From Methylobacterium sp. J-077 (GTDB taxonomy: Bacteria > Pseudomonadota > Alphaproteobacteria > Rhizobiales > Beijerinckiaceae), in assembly GCF_022829365.1 (NCBI RefSeq), contig NZ_JAKSYJ010000083.1, forward strand, positions 1 to 64,000: a stretch of DNA of 64,000 nt. The letters run 5' to 3'. The notes under the pieces were generated by a model. That model saw only the letters and a program-made list of their open reading frames with translations, had not been told where the DNA came from and searched no databases. Below are positions 16,204 to 23,456 of the stretch, piece by piece; position 1 is the first letter of the stretch, and each line of letters begins with the position of its first letter. The position numbers and the translations under genes are program-made.

Positions 16204-17238
16204 GTGGCGAGCTCACCTGGTCGTAATCTTGAAGATAGCCTTGTACATCTCGGTCTATCACAGACAACAGTGCGTCTATTTGGGACACGACGTGATCATT
16301 CCAATCATCGCATGGCTGAATTAAACCGCGAACTCGATCTATCGACCTCCATTGCTAATTATCCAGGACTTAGCATTTTCGCGACCGGATCTTACGCACG
16401 AGGCGAAGCAAGCATTCACTCCGATGTAGATCTGTTCTTCATTAATGACTGTTTATCTGGCGAGGTTGTCAATCCAAACCTGAGACAAATAAAAGTAATG
16501 TCAGACGTAATAAAGGCCACGGAAGGAAAGCTTGGATTTCCGGCACCGTCAAACGACGGCGAATTCCTGAAAGTTATGACAGTTGCGGAAATTTTAAAAG
16601 ATCTTGGCGGAAGAGAAGACGACTACAAAAATCACTTCACCGCAAGGATGCTTTTGTTGCTCGAAAGTAGCCCTGTTATGGGTGAAGATGCATATAGGTC
16701 CGTCATTGATACGGTCATTGGATCATATCTCAGGGACTATGAAGATCACGTGAAGGACTTTCGTCCGACGTTTATTGTAAACGATATCATTCGCTTTTGG
16801 AAAACATTGTGCCTGAATTATGAACACAAGCGCAACCAGGAAGAAGATGCGCGAAAGATTAAGCAGAAAATTCGAAATTTTAAACTTGGCTACAGTCGTC
16901 TCATGACCTGCTTCGCAACAGTAGGGCTCCTGTCTAGCTATAAACAAATCACAAAAGAGGATTTAGTCAGTATCTGTCGGATGCCTCCCATCGAACGCCT
17001 ACTGCTTCTTGCAGAGAGACAACCGCTCGTCAAAGGACACCTTATTCAGGCACTACAGCAGTATCACTGGTTTTTAGAAAAAACCGAAAATACGACGACA
17101 GATCTGGAAAGCTATTTCTCCGATAGAAACAACAGAACAGAAGCGTTCACACACGCCAGCAAGTTTGGAGACGCCATTTACCACGTGGTCTATACATCCG
17201 CCACACAATCCGAGACGTTACGGTATCTTGTGGTATGA
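16204..17238 (+). CDS. Nucleotidyltransferase (GlnD/DUF294-like fold)
   Basis: The product has about 344 residues from a GTG at 16204; TTG starts at 16150 or 16189 are possible, and the first in-frame ATG is at 16312. The polymerase-beta-type motif FATGSYARGEASIHSDVDLF gives the hallmark G-S followed by D-x-D, the metal and nucleotide site. The C-terminal two thirds are helical (NDIIRFWKTLCLNYEHKRNQ) as in DUF294 and GlnD-like enzymes. It transfers a nucleotide to a protein, RNA or nucleotide; the acceptor is unknown. It overlaps the 2H phosphodiesterase gene by four bases, so the two are probably an addition/removal or synthesis/degradation pair. Composition is AT-rich and foreign. Confidence 0.75.
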   Translation: MASSPGRNLEDSLVHLGLSQTTVRLFGTRRDHSNHRMAELNRELDLSTSIANYPGLSIFATGSYARGEASIHSDVDLFFINDCLSGEVVNPNLRQIKVMSDVIKATEGKLGFPAPSNDGEFLKVMTVAEILKDLGGREDDYKNHFTARMLLLLESSPVMGEDAYRSVIDTVIGSYLRDYEDHVKDFRPTFIVNDIIRFWKTLCLNYEHKRNQEEDARKIKQKIRNFKLGYSRLMTCFATVGLLSSYKQITKEDLVSICRMPPIERLLLLAERQPLVKGHLIQALQQYHWFLEKTENTTTDLESYFSDRNNRTEAFTHASKFGDAIYHVVYTSATQSETLRYLVV

Positions 17239-17897
17239 AACGGCATTTCTACGGCATACATCTACAGAGCGGGAAACTTTCCGCTGCGTTTGATGTCATA
17301 AGGTATTTGTCCGAGCCCGACAGCATTCGTTTTTCACACATAACGCTGCGTGGGCCTTACAATCAGCTGTTGTCTAGCTACACCCTAAGTGAACTAAACC
17401 ACCATAAGGCTCGCGAATGGTGCGTTCGACTCGATGGCGCCGGCGCTTTCATTGGAGGAAAACAAAACACAGTCATTATAAGAGTTGATTTACTTGATCT
17501 AAGCGATTTATTCTTCAAGCCTGACTTTCGCGAAGGCACCCCACATCTAACATTGTATGACGGACCAGAGCAAGCTTATGCCAATTCACTACTCCGGCTA
17601 CTCTATCGGTTCGATTTAACTGAAATTGTTTTTGTCAGTCAATTACAGAAAATCAGCCCGAAAGCACCAACTTCCGGATCCTTCGCAATCATATACAATG
17701 ATTTCTATGATACATTCCATAAGTATCTTGCCTGCGAGCCTTCTACAGAGTTCGTGAGATCGCTTGATACGGATCGCAAACTCAAAACGATCGAAATGAT
17801 CTTAAAGCAAAACTTCAAGGAGTTATACGACAGGCTTAATACCTATCCACCCTCCGACCAACAGCTGACGCTACCATTCAGAAATGACGAGGAATGA
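17235..17897 (+). CDS. 2H phosphoesterase-family protein
   Basis: The product has 220 residues from ATG 17235, overlapping the nucleotidyltransferase stop by four bases. Two H-x-T-x motifs stand 69 residues apart, HITL (35-38) and HLTL (104-107). This is the defining pair of the 2H superfamily, which includes 2'-5' RNA ligase/thioesterase LigT, cyclic phosphodiesterases and the phage anti-CBASS enzyme Acb1. The family hydrolyses 2'-5' or cyclic phosphodiester bonds. Residues 140-220 are a helical C-terminal extension ending LTLPFRNDEE. With its partner it may degrade or remove a nucleotide product; this is inference from context. It has foreign, AT-rich composition. Confidence 0.75.
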   Translation: MKRHFYGIHLQSGKLSAAFDVIRYLSEPDSIRFSHITLRGPYNQLLSSYTLSELNHHKAREWCVRLDGAGAFIGGKQNTVIIRVDLLDLSDLFFKPDFREGTPHLTLYDGPEQAYANSLLRLLYRFDLTEIVFVSQLQKISPKAPTSGSFAIIYNDFYDTFHKYLACEPSTEFVRSLDTDRKLKTIEMILKQNFKELYDRLNTYPPSDQQLTLPFRNDEE

Positions 17898-17981
17898 TCT
17901 GCAATTCTCTGCCCTTCCATACCATGAATGATATTTTATATTCCCGCCCTGATGTGATATAACAATCATATCGGAGGCACC

Positions 17982-18605
17982 ATGGCGAAGGATGATATTC
18001 GGCACGTTGGACATGCTGTTTTTGGATCACACAGCTTACCTAAAGCGCAACGACCAGTCCGAACATCCGTCAGTCATCCCCTGCAGATCGCAACAGTTAC
18101 TGCAGGGGAAAACGGTGGCGCTATCGGCATTACTTTCTGTCCGGGCAAGAAGGGGCCATCCGTCTTTGGTGCCCCTTGGGATCGTGACCTGTCGGCAGAC
18201 GTAGAGGCCATTCGGGCTTGGGGCGCATCATCCGTTCTCACCCTGCTTGAGTCCCACGAGTTTGACCTTCTGGCCGTGAAAGGCTTGCCGGATGCGGTCA
18301 GGGATGCCGGAATGGTTTGGCATCATGCCGCGATCCCCGATGTCAGCGTTCCAGGGCTGGCGTTCAAAACTGCATGGCGGTCAATTGGGCCTCGCATCGC
18401 AGAACAGTTACGCGAAGGTGGGGCCGTGGTGGTTCATTGCCGGGGCGGTCTCGGACGCGCCGGTATGGTGGCTGCCATGCTCTTGGTGATGATGGGCGAA
18501 GATCCGAGACGAGCAATCGAACGGGTGAGAGCGGTAAGGCCGGGAGCCATCGAGACCCAGGCACAGGAAGCGTACGTTCTCGGGCAGGGGGCGCCGAATG
18601 TCTGA
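17982..18605 (+). CDS. Cysteine-based (dual-specificity-type) phosphatase
   Basis: The product has 207 residues; a GGAGG ribosome site precedes the ATG. The P-loop VHCRGGLGRAG (H152, C153, R159) is the C-x5-R active site of protein tyrosine and dual-specificity phosphatases. The loop AIPDVSVP (D120) supplies the general acid. The arrangement is closest to CDKN3-like single-domain enzymes. It can dephosphorylate proteins or small phosphorylated molecules. It overlaps the ADP-ribosylglycohydrolase gene by eight bases, so the two act together. Composition is higher in GC than the preceding pair, suggesting a separately acquired module. Confidence 0.85.
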   Translation: MAKDDIRHVGHAVFGSHSLPKAQRPVRTSVSHPLQIATVTAGENGGAIGITFCPGKKGPSVFGAPWDRDLSADVEAIRAWGASSVLTLLESHEFDLLAVKGLPDAVRDAGMVWHHAAIPDVSVPGLAFKTAWRSIGPRIAEQLREGGAVVVHCRGGLGRAGMVAAMLLVMMGEDPRRAIERVRAVRPGAIETQAQEAYVLGQGAPNV

Positions 18606-19500
18606 AGCGATCCGCGACCGTGCCATAGGGGCGTTCATTGGCCTTGCGGTGGGTGACGCTATCGGGACCACCCTGGAATTCGAGACACGAGACACCAAGC
18701 CAGCGGTCTATGACATGGTGGGTGGCGGTCCCTTTGATCTGCTACCGGGACAGTGGACAGACGACACATCGATGGCACTGTGCCTGGCCGACTCGCTCAT
18801 AGCCTATGACCGCCTTAACGAGCACGATCTGATGGAACGCTTCTGCCGGTGGTACAATGCCGGTGAGAATTCTAGCACGGGTACCTGTTTCGATATCGGG
18901 ATAACGACGAGGAATGCCCTCGAAGCGTTTCGACGGACGGGTAATCCTGTAGCTGGTCCGACCGACGACAGGACCGGAGGAAATGGATCGATCATGAGGC
19001 TCGCGCCCTGTGCGATCCGCTACTGGAATGAACTCGAACGCCTACGTGATGTCAGCCGACGCCAGAGCTACACGACACATGGTGCTACCGAAGCCGTGGA
19101 TGCCTGTGAAGCCTTAGCGACGGTCCTTGCGTCACTGATCGAGGGCAAGCCGCTCACGGACGTTCTCTCAGCCTCCTACGGTCCCTTCTGTCCTGGCGTC
19201 CAGCGGATCATGAACGGGTCGTATCGCGGCAGGGCACGGAACGAGATCGGGTCCTCAGGCTACGTCATCCACACGCTCGAAGCGGCTCTCTGGGCAATTT
19301 CAGAGACGACGACTTTCAGTGACGCTGTTCTCCTGGCGGTGAACCTAGGGGACGATGCGGATACGGTTGGGGCGGTCACAGGTCAGATCGCGGGAGCAGC
19401 ATACGGACTTACCGGTATCCCTCAGAAATGGATCAACCGACTCGTTTGGAATGAATGCTTAATCAACAAGGCAGAAATACTAATAAATCATAGCTGGTAA
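18598..19500 (+). CDS. ADP-ribosylglycohydrolase family protein
   Basis: The product has 300 residues of the usual ARH/DraG length. The N-terminus IGLAVGDAIGTTLEF, the metal-binding QWTDDTSMALCLADSL (T54, D55, D56), the GGNGSIMR loop (127-134) and GDDADTVGAVTGQIAGA (D252, D253, D255) are all present, so the two-metal site looks intact. Such enzymes remove ADP-ribose from Arg or other residues, or hydrolyse O-acetyl-ADP-ribose or ADP-ribosylated nucleic acid. The eight-base overlap with the phosphatase gene links the two. The target is unknown; reversal of an ADP-ribosylation mark or counter-defence is a reasonable inference. Confidence 0.88.
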   Translation: MSEAIRDRAIGAFIGLAVGDAIGTTLEFETRDTKPAVYDMVGGGPFDLLPGQWTDDTSMALCLADSLIAYDRLNEHDLMERFCRWYNAGENSSTGTCFDIGITTRNALEAFRRTGNPVAGPTDDRTGGNGSIMRLAPCAIRYWNELERLRDVSRRQSYTTHGATEAVDACEALATVLASLIEGKPLTDVLSASYGPFCPGVQRIMNGSYRGRARNEIGSSGYVIHTLEAALWAISETTTFSDAVLLAVNLGDDADTVGAVTGQIAGAAYGLTGIPQKWINRLVWNECLINKAEILINHSW

Positions 19501-19629
19501 TATTAGCTGCTTGATGCCCAAAATTTAAAGAGATACAGCGCATCTGAAAAAAAGCAAGATTTCTAGAATATAGGCATACAATCTTGATTGAGCGCGTCCA
19601 AATATAATACGCATTTGTAAAGCACAGAC

Positions 19630-20355
19630 TCAAATGCCTGATTGCCTCAAATCATTCGAAATTGCAGGCGATCTGTAGTAAGTTCGAGTCACCGATTGAG
19701 GATGAAATCCATCCTTTCGTTCGATCAACATGAAACCTGCCTCCAACAGTACATACTCATAGACAGGATTGTTGTATATTAAAAATACTTCATTGCTTCG
19801 AAGATTGTTTATCATCGGACGAAGTACGACATCATCGAAGGGGTTATACAGGTACAATATCAAGCTTCCGCCCGAACAAAAAGCGAACTCAGAAGCGTCT
19901 GCTTGAATAAAGATGCCCTCATCACCAAATAAATTAAAATGATTATTCCGAGCCACTGCTAAAACGTCTTCATAATAATCTATACCACCAACGTTCTGCA
20001 ACAATCCTTCCCTATGGAGCAATTGCTTCCAGACGATTTGAACCTTCCCTTTGCCGCATCCCACATCATAGAAATGGAAGGATTCAAACCTCGAATTCAG
20101 ATGTTGGCGAGATGATTTGTATCCAAAAACTATTTCTGAGGTCCAGGAACTAGAATAGTGCAAGCCATATTTTAGATTTGCTAAGCCAGTAGAATAGTTT
20201 TCCTTAGAAATTTGTCGAACGGTATCAACTTTATAAATCCAGTCAAATAGTAGTCGCTCCCGTAAATTTGCCCATATGAGCCGGGGATCCTTTAAGGCCA
20301 TGCGGGTTAGATATGAGATTTGCGACTGAATTGATTTCATTGAGAACCCTGTCAT
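19630..20355 (-). CDS. SAM-dependent methyltransferase-like protein
   Basis: The product has 241 residues. Motif I reads FYDVGCGKGKV (residues 95-105), with the acidic residue of motif II in GIDYYEDVL and a motif III-like FIQADASEF; LYLYNPFDDVV stands where motif IV is expected. This is a class I methyltransferase fold. The N-terminal 70 residues are helical and basic. The substrate is unknown. It overlaps the upstream acyltransferase-like gene by four bases, so both form one leftward unit, convergent with the phosphatase/ARH pair. AT-rich composition. Confidence 0.75.
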   Translation of the reverse strand: MTGFSMKSIQSQISYLTRMALKDPRLIWANLRERLLFDWIYKVDTVRQISKENYSTGLANLKYGLHYSSSWTSEIVFGYKSSRQHLNSRFESFHFYDVGCGKGKVQIVWKQLLHREGLLQNVGGIDYYEDVLAVARNNHFNLFGDEGIFIQADASEFAFCSGGSLILYLYNPFDDVVLRPMINNLRSNEVFLIYNNPVYEYVLLEAGFMLIERKDGFHPQSVTRTYYRSPAISNDLRQSGI

Positions 20356-21413
20356 TCGCTGTAACGAAACTCAAAATCTATAGTTGAAACAGCGCGCTGC
20401 ACTATTCTACACTGTTGACGGGATTGCTCTAACCCAAGCCAACGAGGTGAACCCGACGTCGCATCGTCCACCGGGCCCATAATGAATAATCCGGTTCCAT
20501 TACTTCCATGATAAGCTTGACGTATAGCATTCACAAGAGTGAACCAGCCCGATCCTCTTTTCGACTTAAACGACCCCCCTTCCATATAATATGTGTTAAT
20601 GCCGATAGACACACAGGCAGCAAAGCTGTCAAGTCGTCCGCTCGGAGCAACGCATATTACAAATTTCAGGTGGTTGGCTAATGCTATGTAGCGAAGTACA
20701 CTTTTTACAAAAATTTTGACCTTGGATGATGCCACACCTTTGCTTATAAGCGTCAATGACTTTAAATTGATAATTTCAACGTGATACTTCCAAAACCGTC
20801 GGATATCAAGTATCATTAAGCCTTGACTATCGCATTCACGAACGTACTTATTGTAGCTTCGGATTACATTTTTGCTAATTGAGCCCCAATATTCGTTCCA
20901 ACTCGTCCAACAACTAAAATCTACCACCTCAAGCTTTGCATATTTTATATTTGAAACTTTTACATCCGGTGTGCCCTTCAAAGCTTCTACTCGACAGGGC
21001 CCAGTCATCCACTCAGAACCATATCTATATCGCCCTGGACCAAGTATTGCTAGGATCGCTCGCATAATTGTAGCCCACATATGTCCCCAGCTAGGCAGCA
21101 ATTGCAACTGATCTGTAAATATTCTTGTATCTTTTGTCATAATGATAGCAAACTGACCAATCTTAATTTCAGTCGGTCCTTCCTTTAATACTATATCAAA
21201 TCGCTTGATCGAAAATAGTATACTTCGAGAACTATTTGATAGCCAATGCGCTTTGAAAAGACATCTATATGAGCAACCGCATTTGGCAACAAAACGATCC
21301 CATTCTTCGTGGTCAAGCGCGCTCTTATACAAGGATATAAATCTCAGCAAATTAGAGTTGTTTCTATCTTCGCTATACAAGGTAGACGATCTACAGAGTC
21401 TTTTCATCGGCAC
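20352..21413 (-). CDS. FemAB/BioF2-like GNAT acyltransferase
   Basis: The product has 353 residues. The centre carries WNEYWGSISKNVIRSYNKYV, the helix of the FemAB/Acetyltransf_6 group (E-Y-x-x-S-x-S-K-x-x-R). The C-terminal part has SFAACVSIGINTYYMEGGSF, like the small-molecule acyltransferases that use this double GNAT fold (CelD/BcsL, FemX). A likely role is acylation of a cell-envelope polysaccharide, lipid or peptide. It is followed by a methyltransferase with a four-base overlap. The start at 21413 is the first ATG of the frame; no strong ribosome site. Foreign AT-rich composition. Confidence 0.6.
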   Translation of the reverse strand: MPMKRLCRSSTLYSEDRNNSNLLRFISLYKSALDHEEWDRFVAKCGCSYRCLFKAHWLSNSSRSILFSIKRFDIVLKEGPTEIKIGQFAIIMTKDTRIFTDQLQLLPSWGHMWATIMRAILAILGPGRYRYGSEWMTGPCRVEALKGTPDVKVSNIKYAKLEVVDFSCWTSWNEYWGSISKNVIRSYNKYVRECDSQGLMILDIRRFWKYHVEIINLKSLTLISKGVASSKVKIFVKSVLRYIALANHLKFVICVAPSGRLDSFAACVSIGINTYYMEGGSFKSKRGSGWFTLVNAIRQAYHGSNGTGLFIMGPVDDATSGSPRWLGLEQSRQQCRIVQRAVSTIDFEFRYSE

Positions 21414-21757
21414 CTGCTATCCCGATGCGTTGCTGATAGATATTATAATGAGTTCGCAATCACGAGCAACCCTCATAACTCGATCTATTGCAATTAAGGT
21501 GCCACGCATGTAGGAAACAGGCCGATGCAATATTGCATCGATTTCTGATCTCATAAAAACTTAAATTACACTGACAAAGTATGCCCGAATACCCTCGCTA
21601 AAATTTCAGAATTGCGAGCTTGATAATACATTCATGAGATGCGTAACATGAGTTTGTTCCGAGTTGGACAAGCTGTGGTTATGCAAAGGCCGCAATACAA
21701 GTATTGTGATTGCCGATTCATAATCCAGCGAGATCTCTCAAGCATTGGAGCAAGGCC
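21414..21757. other. AT-rich divergent intergenic region
   Basis: It separates the leftward acyltransferase-methyltransferase unit from a rightward hypothetical gene and is strongly AT-rich, so it probably contains both promoters. A direct repeat of GATGCAATATTGCATCGAT-like palindromic character lies at about 21524-21542 and is a candidate operator. Confidence 0.4.
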
Positions 21758-22225
21758 GTGGATAACGAAATTACGCAGGAAGTGCTGAAAGCGGGGCCAT
21801 TCGAAAATGAAGGTCAAACAGTTTTTGGTGAAAATATCATTGAAATTATGCGACACATAAGTTTCCGTAGGTTAATTACTTTAGATCGGAGCCTTAAATC
21901 GGATCACACGGGGTATGATGAACGCTCTATACAACGAGAATGGCTAGTTGATGGTCAGCCGGCCAAGGATCTAGATGATGCAATCGAACGACTCTCTAAA
22001 CCGTCTCAATTGTCAGACGACGAAGTTTATATCTTGGAAAAACTACCTAGAGATTGGATTAGATTGGCAGAGTTTAAAGCAGCATTCCCAATGATATTGC
22101 AAACAACAATTGGTCCCGTGCTAGTCAAACTTCACCTTAAAGGTCTGATTGAAAATCGGATGGAAACGATAGCACAACGTTCTATACCCTCAATTCGTCG
22201 TACACCTTTGACGGACGATGCTTGA
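21758..22225 (+). CDS. Hypothetical protein, possible winged-helix regulator
   Basis: The frame opens at a TTG at 21710; a GTG at 21758 with an upstream GGAG is preferred here and gives 155 residues. The protein is soluble and mostly helical. The C-terminal part (LEKLPRDWIRLAEFKAAFPM, ILQTTIGPVLVKLHLKGLIE) looks like a helix-turn-helix plus wing, with K-L-x-x-K-G-L-I-E typical of the recognition and wing region. No named family is recognised. A role as the regulator of the cargo genes would be plausible but is unproven. Confidence 0.45.
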   Translation: MDNEITQEVLKAGPFENEGQTVFGENIIEIMRHISFRRLITLDRSLKSDHTGYDERSIQREWLVDGQPAKDLDDAIERLSKPSQLSDDEVYILEKLPRDWIRLAEFKAAFPMILQTTIGPVLVKLHLKGLIENRMETIAQRSIPSIRRTPLTDDA

Positions 22226-22286
22226 TGCATAGAATTTCAAGCTTATGTTGCCGTTCCTGTTTGGATTCCGGGATGACGGTTGATGC

Positions 22287-22397
22287 TCACTTGTCCGGTG
22301 CCACCTGCGGTCGAGGGCCATACCCGATCCATAGCGAGGTTAGGACGACCGATACGATTGCGAGAGCGGCGCTAACCAGCAGCGTGGATCGGATCAT
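22287..22397 (-). CDS. Tiny membrane peptide (36 aa)
   Basis: This frame begins MIRSTLLVSAALAIVSVVLT, a single membrane helix, and ends GPRPQVAPDK. A GGGGG ribosome site lies ten bases before the ATG, and the start directly abuts the stop of the preceding small frame (TAA-ATG). The arrangement suggests translational coupling. Phage and satellite genomes often carry such peptides; function unknown. Confidence 0.4.
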   Translation of the reverse strand: MIRSTLLVSAALAIVSVVLTSLWIGYGPRPQVAPDK

Positions 22398-22496
22398 TTA
22401 CAGCCCCCATTGACGGACGGCTTTGTGTTGCATGGTCATGGCGCATTCGGGGCATCTACCGTTGATAGCGATCACCGTGTCAGGCGCGATCCTCAT
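22398..22496 (-). CDS. Tiny CxxC protein (32 aa)
   Basis: The frame begins MRIAPDTVIAINGRCPECAM and ends HKAVRQWGL. It has one zinc-ribbon-like CPEC pair. It overlaps the preceding 61-codon frame by 17 bases and abuts the following membrane peptide. Short Cys-pair proteins are frequent in phage early regions, but the call rests on order and spacing only. Confidence 0.35.
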   Translation of the reverse strand: MRIAPDTVIAINGRCPECAMTMQHKAVRQWGL

Positions 22497-22665
22497 AAGT
22501 GTTCTCAGGTTGGGGTCGGGGCGCAGCGAAAGTGATAGCCTCTATCGTTGCCCCTATGCCGCACGAACATCGCCTATGGTCGTATGGGAGGGCCGCAAGC
22601 CAATTCGGGCAAGGTGTTGGGAACCGAACTGTTCTGAGCCGAAACCCACCACCTTGAGGGCTCAT
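22480..22665 (-). CDS. Small Cys-containing protein (61 aa)
   Basis: The frame begins MSPQGGGFRLRTVRFPTPCP and contains CPNW and CSCG, which could hold a metal. It is the first of three tightly packed leftward small frames. GC content is higher here than in the rest of the element, so a chance frame cannot be excluded. Confidence 0.3.
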   Translation of the reverse strand: MSPQGGGFRLRTVRFPTPCPNWLAALPYDHRRCSCGIGATIEAITFAAPRPQPENTYEDRA

Positions 22666-22777
22666 ACCCCTACCGCTATGAGACGCTGCTCATCGCGCTC
22701 TCACCGAAGACGCATTCCTCATAACAGTAATGCAGAATGGATACGGGGCACCCTTGAAGCGGTGCCCCTTGATTATG

Positions 22778-23167
22778 TCAGGCCGCTTGCCTCCTAGGTG
22801 CACCAATCTTCAAGATCAGATTGACGGGGCGGTCCTGATTCTTCCCATTGCAACCATCAACCATTCTACTGGTCTCAAGATAATAATGATGCATATTCAT
22901 GATGCGATCATGATAGATGCGTTGAGCAACTTCATATGCATCTAAAAAACAGTGATTGTCAGTATCATTGAGAACTAGATTTTCTGATAGATTTGAGTCT
23001 ATCAATTCGATCATCTCCTCAATATATACATACTCCCACTCAGGAACAAGGTAGTGATCTGGCTTGTTAGAATTCCTACGCCGTTCATTCATGATATTGA
23101 GAGTCAACGCAAAAAAGTTCCTTAGCCGTCGAGCAGTGCGGGCATCATAAACAGTTTTTCCAGGCAC
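22778..23167 (-). CDS. Hypothetical protein of the element (129 aa)
   Basis: The protein is soluble, beginning MPGKTVYDARTARRLRNFFA and continuing with LTLNIMNERRRNSNKPDHYL. It is rich in Tyr, His, Asp and Met in the middle (HCFLDAYEVAQRIYHDRIM). No domain is recognised. It follows the primase gene's direction and lies 290 bases downstream of it, so it is likely part of the same early region. The AT-rich codon usage matches the integrase and primase. Confidence 0.5.
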   Translation of the reverse strand: MPGKTVYDARTARRLRNFFALTLNIMNERRRNSNKPDHYLVPEWEYVYIEEMIELIDSNLSENLVLNDTDNHCFLDAYEVAQRIYHDRIMNMHHYYLETSRMVDGCNGKNQDRPVNLILKIGAPRRQAA

Positions 23168-23289
23168 AATTTGTCTTCTTTATTAAATGTGATGGAGGCG
23201 ATAGATGCATCGAACGAAAATTCGATGCCAGTGGCGGGGTTATAGTTTGCGATATTTGGACCTCTGTCTTCTGCTCTCTTCCTTTCCGA

Positions 23290-23306
23290 GTGTGTGTGTG
23301 TGTGTG
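23290..23306. repeat. GT dinucleotide repeat
   Basis: Eight GT units lie in the non-coding gap between the primase gene and the 129-aa gene. They are unusual in a bacterial chromosome and may vary in length by slippage. Confidence 0.8.
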
Positions 23307-23456
23307 GATGAATGGATGTTATCTACCTAAAAAATAGAAATAGGAATCAGATAGATACATAGGAAGTTATGTTATCAATCATCCATTCCTCCATATGCAC
23401 ATAAGGATGATAGATCACGACCAAAGGGAGTGACGGGGACAGAGGCCCCGTAACTG

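Noticed and set aside
16204..17238. Calling the nucleotidyltransferase a CBASS cyclase
   Set aside because: The active-site motif fits many polymerase-beta-type enzymes and the rest looks more like GlnD/DUF294; no CBASS effector or Cap genes are next to it.
22423..22797. A 124-codon plus-strand frame in the element
   Set aside because: Composition is irregular and it opposes the more coherent small minus-strand frames; no ribosome site.
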